This document shows, in pieces, positions 44,658-55,108 of a stretch of 64,000 nt of DNA (the stretch's first letter is position 1; each line of letters begins with the position of its first letter). Made by a program: the position numbers and the translations under genes. Source of the stretch: Diphasiastrum complanatum (Eukaryota; Streptophyta; Lycopodiopsida; Lycopodiales; Lycopodiaceae); the NCBI GenBank assembly GCA_029204225.1, contig CM055102.1, positions 51,426,039-51,490,038 of the forward strand, given 5' to 3'. The notes under the pieces were generated by a model. That model was not told where the DNA came from, did no database searches, and worked only from the letters and a program-made list of their open reading frames with translations.

Positions 44658-45520
44658 ATGACAACTCTAAGTGAGAGTGTTTTTAATGAGTTAAGCAAAT
44701 TGGAAGGAGCCGGAAACTATGCAGTTTGGAAATTCAAACTGAAAAACATTTTGATGGAAAAGGAGCTATGGGAGATCGTGACATGTGAAGAGACAAGGCT
44801 AGTGATTGAAGAAGATCGGAGGACATTTGACAGGAGAAAATGGAAAGCACAAAATGTCATCAACTTATCAGTTAGAGATGCAATTATTCCCTATATTTCA
44901 GATTCAGAAGGACCAAAAGAAGTATGGGATACGTTGAAGGCATTGTTTGAGACCACAAACACATCTCGAGTGCTATTCCTGAAGACGAAGCTGCACACAT
45001 TGCGGATGGATGATGGTGCAACTATTGCTGATCACCTACTGAAGATCAAAGAGATTCGTGACCAATTAGCAGCAGTTGGAGAGCGAGTTCAGGATCGTGA
45101 GATTGTGCAATTGACATTGAATAGTTTGAGTGAGTCACATCAAATGTTTGTGACAAGTACAACCACACGAGAAAATATTCCAACCTATGAAGAGTTAGGT
45201 GGATTGCTTTTGCAGAAAGAATGATGTCAAGAGAACTCGAGTCATTGCAACAGGGGATTTGATCAAGCTCTTGCAGTGAGAGGACGTGGTGACAGATTTG
45301 GTTGTGGAAGACACCAATCAAGAGGTGGAAACTCAAATCATGGATCATTTTAACAATTTCAAGAACAATCCAATGATGGCCCAAATCGAGGCAATCAGAA
45401 TCAAGGCCGATGTCAAGGACGTAACTATTCCAGGCAAAATAAACCTAGAAATTGTAGGTACTGCAACAAACCTAGCCACTGGGAGCGTGAATGCTTCAAA
45501 AAACAGAAGGAGATAGAACA
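44658..45520 (+). pseudogene. Copia 6 gag with zinc knuckle
   Basis: The first frame (44658-45224) is a 188-residue UBN2-type gag: GNYAVWKFKLKN, the VIEEDRRTFDRRKWKAQNVI segment, VWDTLKALFETT, LFLKTKLHTLRMDDG and SLSESHQMFVTST. A frameshift and a stop separate it from a Gly/Arg/Asn-rich part that ends in a canonical CCHC knuckle, CRYCNKPSHWEREC (45453-45494). Gag forms the particle and binds RNA. Start choice: the MTTLSESVFNE start matches the MATLSEIVLNE of the sister copy. Confidence 0.85.
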
Positions 45521-45656
45521 AAGAAAAGGCAAATGGCAAGCGAACAATTATGCTGATCAACATCAATTTGATGACTATTATTATGAAGACAACTATGCTG
45601 ATCAACATCAATATAATGATGATCAATATGAAAATAATACAGGTGAAAGTTCAAAC

Positions 45657-46080
45657 TTGTTCATTACAACATTAATGACAAGTGATGAAGCCAAGGATAC
45701 CTGGTACATTGATAGTGGTGCATCCAAACACAATACTTCAAGAAAAGAGTGGTTTTCAGAACTCAAGGAAACTCACAATGGTGATGAAGTCGGACAAGTT
45801 GATGGTCAATTGCTATTTGTTAAAGAAGTTGGAGTGGTACCAGCGAAGTTAGCCAACGGGAAGATAAAGCGGATAAGCAATGTGCAATATGTATCTGGCT
45901 TAGCTAACAATCTACTATATGTTGGGATGATGGCTGATCAACAACTCAAGGTTGAGTTTGACAACGACAAATGTCTCGTCAAGGACATCAAGAATCACTA
46001 CAAAGTGATTGCTATAGGAGCTAGAGTCAACAGAAATCGACTCTACAAATTGAATGCAAGATCTTTTACTCAAGCTATGC
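45657..46080 (+). pseudogene. Copia 6 protease
   Basis: The aspartic protease active site WYIDSGASKHN has its Asp codon at 45711. The C-terminal half contains VGVVPAKLANGKIKRISNVQ and YVSGLANNLLYVGMM, the usual NVxYVPxLxxNLLSV block. The frame stays open through the region. Confidence 0.85.
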
Positions 46081-46820
46081 TAAGGAGTGTTGATAGTCGA
46101 AGTGACCTTTGGCATCAAAGTTTTGGTCATATTAGTGCTCAAAGCTTGCAAATCCTTAAAAGAGATAATCTAGTTGTTGGATTGCCTGATATCTCTTTTA
46201 AAGGAAAATTTGTGAGGGTTGCATTTTGGGAAAATAGCATAGAGAGAGATTTCTCAAAGGTGGAGCAAGAAGAGCCAATGACATTCTTGATCTTGTTCAT
46301 AATGATCTGTGTGGACCAATACAAACTAGGTCCATTAGTGGCTATTATTATTTCATCACATTCATTGATGACTACAGTAGACATATCTAGAAATCTGATG
46401 CTTTTGCCAGGTTTAGAAAAATCAAGGCTCTAGTTGAAAAACAAACAGGTTGTTATATTAAGACTCTCAGATCAGATGGTGGCAGTGAGTATTTTTCAAC
46501 AGAGTTTATAGATTTTTGCAAGGATCAAGAGATCAAGAAAAAAACTACTACACCCTATTCACCACAATAGAATGGAGTTGCAGAACGAAAAAACAGATCC
46601 ATTGTGGAGATGGCTAGGGCAATGCTTAAGAGCAAGGGTTTGCCAAATACTTTTTGGACAGAAGCATGCAACACAACTACTCATATCTTGAATTGGTGTC
46701 CTACGAAGTCTGTGGAGGGTAAGACACCTTACGAAGCTTTTACTGGAAAGAAACCTAATGTTTTTCATTTACAAGTATTTGGTTGTGATGCTTACGCTCA
46801 CGCGCCTGATGAAAAATGAA
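46081..46820 (+). pseudogene. Copia 6 integrase, broken
   Basis: The pre-integrase segment LWHQSFGHISAQSLQIL begins near 46108. Integrase core motifs follow in alternating frames: VHNDLCGP and ITFIDDYSRH (46285-46390), then LRSDGGSEYFS near 46465-46500, then GVAERKNRSIVEMARAM (46571-46620) and a FGCDAYAH end. All three catalytic acidic residues are visible. A TAG stop lies at 46568-46570 inside SPQ*NGVAE, and one or two frameshifts occur near 46220-46430. Confidence 0.85.
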
Positions 46821-47200
46821 AAACTGGATGCAAAAGCTGTTAAGTGTATTTTCCTTGGATATGATAAAAAGCCAAGGCATACAAGATGTACGACACAGAT
46901 GCACAAAAGATCGTGATTTTCAGATATGCTACTTTTGATGAGATGGGTCAAAACGACCAAATGGAACTGACAATTGATTCCTTTGATGATAAAGCCAAAG
47001 TACAGGTGAAGAAAGAAGTTGACGTTGATATGGAGGAGCCAATGGAAAAAGATAGGGTTAATAATGAGACTCCTAGGAGAGTGCCTAAGTGGTACTTGTC
47101 AATAACAGGTGATGCTAATAAGAGAGATACTCCCAAATCAAGTGAGCAGGGAGAGCTTAGGAGATCAAGCAGAAATTGAAAACCTCTAGCTCAACTAGAG

Positions 47201-48040
47201 ATGAATCTAGCCCTAATGGGATCCATGTTAACGACTCAAGAACCGAAAACTTTTGACGAAGCAAAAGAACACAAGGAGTGGCGTGCAGCTATGGAAACAA
47301 AAATGGAGGCTATATCGAAGAACAAAACGTGGGACTCGGTTGTGCTACCTAATGGTAATTTGCCTATCACATGTAAGTGGATCTACAAGATGAAGTATGG
47401 AGCGGCTGGGCAACTCAACAAGTACAAGGCACGACTGGTTGCAAGAGGTTTTGAGCAGCAAGAAGGTATAGACTTTGAGGAGACCTGCACACCCGTAGCC
47501 AAAATGGTAGCTATTCGTTCTATCATTGCAATTTATGCTTTCTATGGTTGGAAAATCCAGCAAATGGACGTCAAATCTATTTTTCTTAATGGAGTGTTGG
47601 ATGAAGAGGTATATTTAGAGCAACCTCAAGGGTTTGTTTAGACAGGGAGAGATCATTTGGCTTGTAAACTCAACAAAGCCATATATGGATTGAAGCAAGC
47701 ACCACGAGAGTGGTACTCTTGCATTGATGAACACTTCAAGCGAAGGGGAATGGTAAAGAGTGATGCTGATACTAATCTTTACATTCTTGGGCAAAACTTA
47801 GATATAGTGTTCGTTGTCCTCTATGTCGATGATTTGATTATTACAAGAAGTAATATGGGCTTAATTGATGAAATCAAATCATACCTTTCCAATACCTTTG
47901 ACATGAGTGATTTAGGGTTGATTCATTATTGTCTTGGTATTGAAGTTTGGCAAAAGGAAGACAATGTTATTCTTACACAAAGCAAGTATGCACGAGATCG
48001 ATTGTAGAAGCTCAAAAAGCAAGATTGCAAGTCATTGGCC
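47201..48040 (+). pseudogene. Copia 6 reverse transcriptase, nearly complete
   Basis: Blocks occur in order: TFDEAKEHKEWRAAMETKM, CKWIYKMKYGAAGQLNKYKA, ARLVARGFEQQEGIDFEETC, QQMDVKSIFLNGVLDEEVYL, KAIYGLKQAPREWYSCIDEH, the catalytic YVDDLIIT (from 47822) and DMSDLGLIHYCLGIEV. Stops occur after PQGFV (47639) and after ARDRL (48005-48007). Otherwise the frame is open, which suggests recent loss. Confidence 0.92.
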
Positions 48041-48748
48041 CATACCAAACTTTCTGCATTGGATGAAGCCGAAAAAGTTGATGCAAACTTATATAGGCAG
48101 TTAGTGGGCAATTTCATCTAATTGACACACACGTCCTGATATTGCTTATGCTGTTAGTGTGGTAAGTCAATTTATGCAAGAACCTAGTCAAACTCACTGC
48201 TGCTAAACGTATTTTGAGATATGTTCGAGGCTTGTTAAATTTTGGCTTGAAGTATGATCAGTCTGAAGCCCTAATGTTGGTAGGTTATATAGATGCTCAT
48301 TGGGTAGGAAATATTGATGATAGATGATCTACCAGCGGTCATACATTTAGCTATGGTACAGTTGCTATTTCTTGGAGCAGCAAGAAGCAACCTACAGTAG
48401 CATTATCTTCGATGGAAGCTGAGTATGGTGCACTTAGCAATGCTACACAAGAGGTAATATTGTTGCGAAGACTGCTTACTGATTTGGGTCAATCACAAGT
48501 GGATGCTACAACTGTATATTGCGACAACAAAAGCTGTATCCATCTTGCCAGAAACCCAATTCTACATGCTCGAACAAAACACATCGAGATACATCATCAC
48601 TTTGTTTGAGAAAAAATAATTGATGGCGCCATTGATCTAGTTTTTTGTAAATCTGAAGATCAAGTGGCTAATATTTTTACTAAGTCTTTAGGTAAATGTA
48701 ATTTGAGAACCTTTGTAGTCTCTTAGAAATAGAAGAATGTAATTTTAT
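48041..48748 (+). pseudogene. Copia 6 RNase H
   Basis: Words include TSGHTFSYGTVAISWSSKKQ, VALSSMEAEYGALSNATQEV, a TTVYCDNKSCIHLARNPILH segment and TKHIEIHHHFV. Stops at 48325-48327 (before STSG) and 48607-48609 (HFV*EK) are both TGA where Arg would be usual. It ends with QVANIFTKSLG. Confidence 0.9.
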
Positions 48749-48749
48749 C

Positions 48750-48761
48750 ATTAAGGGAGAG
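48750..48761 (+). promoter_or_regulatory. Copia 6 polypurine tract
   Basis: ATTAAGGGAGAG ends directly before the 3' LTR start at 48762. It primes plus-strand DNA synthesis. Confidence 0.85.
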
Positions 48762-49036
48762 TGTTAGAAATCAATGATAAAATTCATTGTTACACTTCTT
48801 AGTTACTGTTCACGATGTACTTTATTATTGATAGCTATTAGCAGTTGTAACTAGCCGTAGGCTAGTCTAGTAGTCTACTCCTAGATTTTCTCTCTCTATC
48901 AGGGCTCATAGTTTATCTGTACATTTTACATTCAGTATGATTTTAGTGTGATAGAGTGATATTGCGTGTTCTTCTTCTGCCTCCTTGGTGATTGCTTATG
49001 GTGAATGCTTGACGTCGCATATTTGTTTATTTGACA
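48762..49036 (+). repeat. Copia 6 3' LTR, 275 bp
   Basis: It starts TGTTAGAAATCAATGATAAA and ends TTTGACA, followed by the target duplication AATCC. It is the mate of 43603-43872. Confidence 0.93.
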
Positions 49037-49320
49037 AATCCACCATAGTTTGTTGGTCCAGTAACAAAGTTTCGGGCAATTGCTATAATTGTGGTGAGCT
49101 AGGACATTTTTCGCCTAACTATCCACAACCACAAAAGTCGATCGAATATATACCTCTTTGTTCGAATTGTAAAGAACCTGGCCACAAATATCCTGACTGT
49201 CCACAACTGCAGAAGCTGCGTCCAAAGTACCAGTATGTAGCTACACCTGTTGCTATTGCTGATTTGAAAGTACAACCTTCGGCAAATGCTGTTGTGTAGA
49301 GGATTGATGTCATTGAAGAC
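49037..49320 (+). pseudogene. Gypsy B gag, zinc-knuckle part
   Basis: This continues the gag cut at 43597. Two knuckles are visible: CYNCGELGHFSPNY, in which the last Cys is replaced by Tyr, and CSNCKEPGHKYPDC, which is canonical CX2CX4HX4C. The codon TAT in place of TGT is a G-to-A change. Confidence 0.8.
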
Positions 49321-50430
49321 AATTCAATGAAAAAAGTTGACCAATCCTGGCCAAGCAATGTCGAGAAGTTTTTCAAAGTTACCACGAGAAGCAAAAGCTC
49401 CTTGAAACCTGACTCAAAAGTTTCTTCAAAGAAGCGGAGAAATTCCTCGAAGAAGAAATCTGACATTGTAACTGATATTGGCTCTCTTTGTCCCAATATA
49501 ACTTTCGAACAATTGTTGGCAGCAGACACTTATTATTGAAAATAGTTAAAAGGTCTCTCCGTCCCTAAGAAGAAGAAACAAATTTCTCTACAAGATGTTG
49601 CTGCATTATCCATTGATCTGGGAGACCTCGGCACACCAGAAATCGATGTTACTATTGCTGGATGCTTAATTAAAAATGTGCCGATTGACTTAGATTCGAG
49701 TGTGGATATTATAACTGAAGACACTGCTCATGCCTTAGGTTTGACCATATTCAACCAACTCAACAAAATATCAAGTTGGCCGATTCAACACGAAGAAAAC
49801 TTGTTGGCGAATTAAAGGACATGACTGCATATATTCAAGCGAAGCCTTTTACGATGAACTTTATTGTTATCAAACCACTTGGTTTGTCCTCTTATTTTGT
49901 TTTAATTGGACACCCTTGGCTTTATAAGTCTAATGCAAGTGTACATTGGAAGTCCAAAGAACTAAGATTCCAAACTGGCGAGACTAATAATCATGGAAAG
50001 CCAGCAAAACAAATTATTACCTGGGGTCGTGACAGATATGAAGGCGAAACTCCTATGTCCGGCACTAGTTTTACTTCTGAAGATTCTTCTTATGCCTTTA
50101 ATATTTTCTCTAATGCATCAGGCATCAAAGTTAATTATTTTGAATGCCACGAGAATAATGATTTATCGAATGTCGAAGACGAATTCTTTGATGTTTGCAA
50201 TGCGGAAGCTGATATATCTATGATTGAATCAAAAGCTGTAGACAAGAATTCTGAAGATTATGATGAAGACACTGATGACAAATTTGACGAATCCGAACAA
50301 GAATTTGGAAATAAGGACCAGGTTGACGACAAGAAAAAATCCATGGAGATGGCCATGCACGAAATTCATGGCCATACCAAGGGCAGTATGACGGAAGATA
50401 TTATTTTACTAGATTCAACGGAGTCCTGAT
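49321..50430 (+). pseudogene. Gypsy B protease region
   Basis: The frame contains VTIAGCLIKNVPIDLDSSVDII (retropepsin-like, with D-S-S where D-S/T-G is usual) and HALGLT. After a frameshift comes VIKPLGLSSYFVLIGHPWLYKSN (protease C-terminus). An acidic tail (EDYDEDTDDKFDESEQEFG) leads to the break at about 50420, where minus-strand Copia 7 starts. Confidence 0.7.
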
Positions 50431-50700
50431 TGACTGCATCTTGATGACAAGACTGAAGATTTCTTGATAATCCACTTCTTGGACTTGAGTGAATCCTTTA
50501 GCCACCAACTGTGCTTTCCATTTAGCAATGGAACCATCAGAGTTGATCTTCTTCTTGAAGATCCACTTGTTATCGATAACTCTCTTGTGAGTGGGGAAGT
50601 CGACCAGTGTCCAGGTTTGATTCATCAAAAGTGAGTTGTACTCATTTTCCATAGCTTCTTGCCACTTCACAACATCCTTGGAGTTAATTGCTTTGGCTAG
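50401..50700 (-). pseudogene. Copia 7 RT N-terminal part
   Basis: The minus frame reads MKWQEAMENEYNSLLMNQTW, then DNKWIFKKKINSDGSIAKWK, then AQLVAKGFTQVQEVDYQEIF. It ends just after the fourth RT block, at the junction with Gypsy B. Confidence 0.85.
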
Positions 50701-51075
50701 GCTCTTTGGTTCTTTTGATGAAATCTAGAATGATTGAGGTGTATACCTCTCAGGAATTGTCCGAGTCCGTGAGGATCTGCGGACGTTTGGTTGACCAGGA
50801 TACGATGATGCTTCTTCTTGAATTTTTTCAGATCTGTTTGAGCTGGCTTGGTCTGGTTTGATGGCAAGTACTGTATGCTGCTCAGCTTTTGTAGCTGAAG
50901 CTGCAGATTCTGTAGAAGGAACATCATCGTTGGAAAAATCCATGCTATGTTTTATCGATGGTTGTTTGAAATCATAATATGTATGTGCTTGAAATATTAC
51001 ATCCCTAGAGACAAATACTACATTGGTGGATGGATCATAAACTCTATAAGCTTTATGTTCATCAGGATAGCCAAT
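50701..51075 (-). pseudogene. Copia 7 integrase-RT linker
   Basis: Minus frame GYPDEHKAYRVYDPSTNVVF, then VSRDVIFQ, an acidic/Ser-rich linker and RRSSRTRTIPERY. It is the direct continuation of the KCIF word at 53801-53812, from which it is separated by the inserted 2.7-kb element. Confidence 0.85.
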
Positions 51076-51080
51076 GAAAA

Positions 51081-51818
51081 TGTGCAAAAAGTAGAAAAAG
51101 GATGAAGAGTGGATCCTAATCTGATCCTCAAGAGGGATTGGTTGTCAGATTACTTGATCTATCAATCTACTTGAGATTAAGATCAATCTAGATCAATTCT
51201 AGACACAAAATCCTAACAAGAACAATCATTAATTGAAGGTAGGTGTACTTTCTGGTTTCACACGTGTGAAACACTGTCTGAGTACGGACTCCAACCTGAA
51301 AATCAAGTACACATTGATAAAATCTCAAAACAATCAAAACAAATGTAGACAAATGGAGAGAATCACTCAAAATTGCTTCCAAAACCAAGATTATTGTCTC
51401 ACAATGATTATGGCCAAATGTGGCTCTAGATATACAATAAGTGAGAGCTCGTGGTACTGATCATCCCTCTAATCCCACATGTGTGAAGGTGCTTTGTCAT
51501 ATCATGATTCATCATGCAAAACTGACACTTGGACAAAAACTTCTATTTTGAGCATTTTTGGTCCATTTTCCTTGTATATGGAGATCTACTTGGAAATCTT
51601 CTAGAAGTAAAAATTCGCCTACTTCAGCTTATTCCACACATGTGAGCTGTCCTGTACACATGTGATATGACACCTAACCAAAGGATGTGGCTCATGCAAT
51701 CAATAGATTGATGCCATGTGTCATATGTCTAGAAAACTAGTTTTTGGCCTTTTTAGCCACTAGAACTTGAGTTAAATCATATGTACAACCTATATGATTA
51801 TGGTACATGACAAGTACA
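51081..51818 (-). repeat. 3' LTR of the non-autonomous element, 5'-truncated
   Basis: The end is TTTTTGCACA (minus strand). It is collinear with 52969-53701, but lacks the first 94 bp of the LTR (53702-53795 in the mate). It contains the palindrome GTTTCACACGTGTGAAAC at 51255-51272. Confidence 0.88.
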
Positions 51819-52956
51819 CTGGAATCACTCTTGACCCAAATAATCTCACTCTTGAGATTTAGAATGAATTTGATTTGATTTGAATACAAACAATACCACC
51901 AATTTTTCACAAAGATCTCAACCATGCATGAATACTCAAATATGGAGTTTCATACATACTATGTCAATTTTTGCTCAACAAATTGAATTCAATCACTCCT
52001 TTTGGATTCCACCAATCACTCTACCTTTTAAGACTTGGAATGAAATTCAAAATCAAAAGCTGTGATTTTTCTCACTAAGATATTGTGCTTCAAAGAGCTA
52101 ATGTCACTTAGAAAGATTTGATCTCATAGGAGAAGACAAATTCGTCACCAATAACAACACATAATGAGCTTCTAGATCTTGCCCTCTACAAAGGAAGGAA
52201 CTCTTAGAAAATTGGATCTCTCTCTACACATTTGTCATAGACACCTTAATGACTCTTTTCAAACCTTACAATCACTCAAACAAATTGAGTAGGGTTGAAC
52301 AACGTGACTTGGATCTCAATCTCTTTTCTAAAGACTCTCAATTGAAGCCAATCTATGTCAAATTCTACAAAAGATTTGCATAGATGCTCTATATGCACTA
52401 GAAACTCTTCACTTGGAGGACAGATCCAAGGATGTTTTCTAGCAAATTGATGCTTCTAAACTTGACCCTATCACTCTTGAACAAATCTAGAGTGATGGTA
52501 CAATGGATTTCAACCTCTCACATTGCATATCACTCCTTAATCTATGATTTTTAGCAAAATCTCTCTTAACTTCAACATACACTCAAAAAATCAAAGAAGA
52601 TCAATTAATGCACCTATTTCAAGCTTTAATTTTAATTTTTTGGCTGATCTAATCCAAGAACTAATCAAGGGATTAGATTCACTATAGAAAATGCTTGATT
52701 TTGCATCAAAAGTCACTCAAATTGGGTATGTGAGTCAAATTCTACAAATTTTTGAAATCAGTCAAAATCGTAGATGTACGGCCTCACACGTGTGAAAAGG
52801 GTTTCGACTGCCCACAACAAGATCTGGACCAAAACTTTTGAGGATAGCTATCAAATCCAACTCGCCACACAAAATTTGACTAATTTCCAAAAAACTGCTA
52901 ATTTTGGCTTTGATTTGAACTAACCCTATCAATTTCAACAAAACCTCTTGTACTAG
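51819..52956 (-). mobile_element. Interior of the non-autonomous element
   Basis: About 1.1 kb between the LTRs, AT-rich, with no open frame longer than chance and no pol motif. No clear polypurine tract remains at the 3' LTR border, in line with the LTR truncation there. Confidence 0.7.
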
Positions 52957-52968
52957 GCTCTGATACCA
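52957..52968 (-). promoter_or_regulatory. PBS of the non-autonomous element, initiator tRNA-Met
   Basis: An exact GCTCTGATACCA (complement of TGGTATCAGAGC) directly beside the LTR end at 52969. Confidence 0.92.
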
Positions 52969-53795
52969 TGTGCAAAAAGTTCAAAAAGGACCAAGAGTGG
53001 ATCCTAATCTGATCCTCAAGAGGGATTGATTGTCAGATTACTTGATCTATCAATCTACTTTAGATTAAGATCAATCTAGATCAATTCTAGACACAAAATC
53101 CTAACAATAACAATCATTAATTGAAGGGTACTTTATGGTTTCACACGTGTGAAACACTGTCTGAGTACGGACTCCAACCTGAAAATCAAGTACACATTGA
53201 TAGAACCTCAAAACAATCAAAACAAATGTAGACAAATGGAGAGAATCACAAAAAATTGCTTTCAAAACCAAGATTGGTGTCTCACAATGATTATGGCCAA
53301 ATGTGGCTCTATATATATAATAAGTGGGAGCTCGTGGTACTGATCATCCCTCTGATCTCACATGTGTGAAGGTGCTTTGTCATATGATGATTCATCATGC
53401 AAAAATGACACTTGGACAAAACCTTCTATTTTGAGCATTTTTGGTCAATTTTCCTTGTATATGGAGATCTACTTGAAAATCTTCTAGAAGTCAAAATTCG
53501 CCTACTTCAGCTTATTCCACACATATGAGCTGTCCTCTACACATGTGATATGACACCTAACCAAAGGATGTGGCTCATGCAATCAATAGATTGATGCCAT
53601 GTGTCATATATCTAGAAAACTAATTTTTGGCCTTTTTAGCCACTAGAACTTGAATTAAATCATATGTACAACCTATATGATTATGATACATGACAAGTAC
53701 ACTATTTTCACATGTGGGAACAAGATCCACACATGTGTGTTTATCTATATACAAGATTTTTGGCCTCTACCAAGCTTATTTTTGCATTTTTCACA
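52969..53795 (-). repeat. 5' LTR of the non-autonomous element, complete, 827 bp
   Basis: The minus strand starts TGTGAAAAATGCAAAA and ends TTTTTGCACA. It carries the 18-bp palindrome GTTTCACACGTGTGAAAC at 53138-53155 and several CACATGTG words. Confidence 0.9.
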
Positions 53796-53800
53796 GAAAA

Positions 53801-54640
53801 TACATTTATTTGTCCTATGATCCAACTTCTTTCTAAGCTGTTTAGGAATGCGATCAAAACATATACAACCAAAGATTTTTAAATGGCTAACACTAGGCTT
53901 GTGCCCATGCCAAACTTCATAAGGAGTTTTGCTGTTGATGGCTTTGGTGCTGGAACTGTTCTGCACGTAACAGGCTGTGGCAGTAGCTTCTACCCAGAGC
54001 TTTGCCGGTAGGTGTGCTTGATGTAGCATGGATCTGGCTGAGTTGAGAAAAGTTCGATTCTTCCTTTATGCAATCCCGTTTTGTTGGGGTGAATAGAAAG
54101 TGGTGAACTATCTTCTAATACAATGCTCAGCCATGTAGTCGGACATCTCGTTAGAGATGTATTTGCTGCCACCATCAGTTCGGAGTGCCTTTACTTTTGT
54201 ACACGTTTGTGTGTCAACCATGGCCTTGAATCTCTTGAAGCATTCAAGGGCTTTAGATTTGTGCTTAATGAACATGACTGTAGACCATCTAGAATAATCA
54301 TCTATGAAAGTGATAAAATAGATTGCATCTCCTAAGGATGGAGTTGGCATTGGACCACAAAGATTGCTATGTACAACAACCAATACATGCTTTGTTTTGA
54401 TGGAATGTGATTTGGAAAACTTGCTTCTAGAGGGTTTGCCATAGACGCATGATTCACAAAAGAAAGATTTCCTATCTAATGAAGAAGGAAAATACAATCC
54501 ATCAACTAAGTTATTGCAATGCATATAGAAAAGTGATCTTGTATTCACGTGTCCAAATCGACTATGCCACAAAATAGCATTATTGTTTACATTTTCACTA
54601 GAGATACTAGCTAATGCAACTGAATTAGAGAGCATGTAAA
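53801..54640 (-). pseudogene. Copia 7 integrase
   Basis: Minus frames: the HHCC region LWHSRFGHVNTRSLFYMHCN with FCESCVYGK (54108-54635), SNLCGPMPTPSLGDAIYFIT, FIDDYSRWSTVMF and LRTDGGSKYISNEM. After a frameshift come MLHQAHLPAKLWVEATATAC, FGCICFDRIP and HRTNKCIF (53801-54029). The first catalytic Asp context reads SNLCG, so the usual N-D-L/I-C Asp is replaced. Confidence 0.85.
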
Positions 54641-54689
54641 GATTTTTGACTCTAGTGCATGTAGTTAGAGTAGTATCTTCCTCGAATAT

Positions 54690-54950
54690 TGCACACTACT
54701 CAGATGAGAAAGTAACAGTGTAGCCCTCATCACTTATCTTAGAGACTGATAACAGATTTTTTAATAGCTGAGGAACATGAAGGACATTGGGAGAACAAAT
54801 AGATAGATCATTGTTGAAAGTGATCTTCACTGTTCCTTTGCCTTCCATGCATATGGTGCTTGAATCTCTGAGGTAGATGAATTGATCTCTGCTGTAAGGT
54901 GCATACTTGGTAAACCATTCATTGCAAGAGGTCATGTGCTGGGTAGCACC
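54690..54950 (-). pseudogene. Copia 7 protease, N-terminus lost
   Basis: The minus frame reads GATQHMTSCNEWFTKYAPYS, then NVLHVPQLLKNLLSVSKISD. The D-S of the active site DSGATQHM is replaced by LTR sequence at the junction (read as FFTGATQHM), so the cut runs through the catalytic motif. Confidence 0.85.
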
Positions 54951-55108
54951 TGTGAAAAATGCAAAATTAAGCTTGGTAGAGGCCAAAAATCTTGTATATA
55001 GGATGATTACACATGTGTGGAGTCTGTTCCCACATGTGAAAATAGTGTACTTGTCATGTACCATAATCATATAGGTTGTACATATGATTTAATTCAAGTT
55101 CTAGTGGC
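54951..55108 (+). mobile_element. LTR fragment, inverted relative to 52969-53795
   Basis: It starts TGTGAAAAATGCAAAATTAA, the LTR terminus, and matches the first 155 bp of the LTR, in the opposite orientation. It ends inside a Gypsy A RT fragment at 55109. With 53640-53795 it makes a 155-bp inverted repeat around 1.15 kb of Copia 7 pol. Confidence 0.88.

Larger units (their letters stand above)
43603..49036 (+). mobile_element. Copia 6: complete Ty1/Copia element, 5434 bp
   Basis: Both LTRs, PBS, gag, protease, integrase, RT, RNase H and polypurine tract are present in Copia order. The element is flanked by the 5-bp target duplication AATCC (43598-43602 and 49037-49041). The host sequence on both sides is Gypsy B gag. 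Several in-frame stops break pol, so it is no longer autonomous. The same family occurs as a fragment at 18993-20048. Confidence 0.95.
51076..53800 (-). mobile_element. Non-autonomous LTR element, 2715 bp plus target duplications
   Basis: The body 51081-53795 is flanked by the 5-bp duplication GAAAA (51076-51080 and 53796-53800). It interrupts the Copia 7 pol between KCIF and IGYPDEH. It has two direct LTRs (51081-51818 and 52969-53795), an initiator tRNA-Met PBS (52957-52968) and a 1.1-kb interior without a meaningful open frame. It therefore must depend on enzymes from another element. A 5' LTR fragment of the same family occurs inverted at 54951-55108. Confidence 0.88.

Noticed and set aside
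52957-53795. tRNA gene suggested by the GCTCTGATACCA word
   Set aside because: It is only the 12-bp primer complement beside an LTR end.
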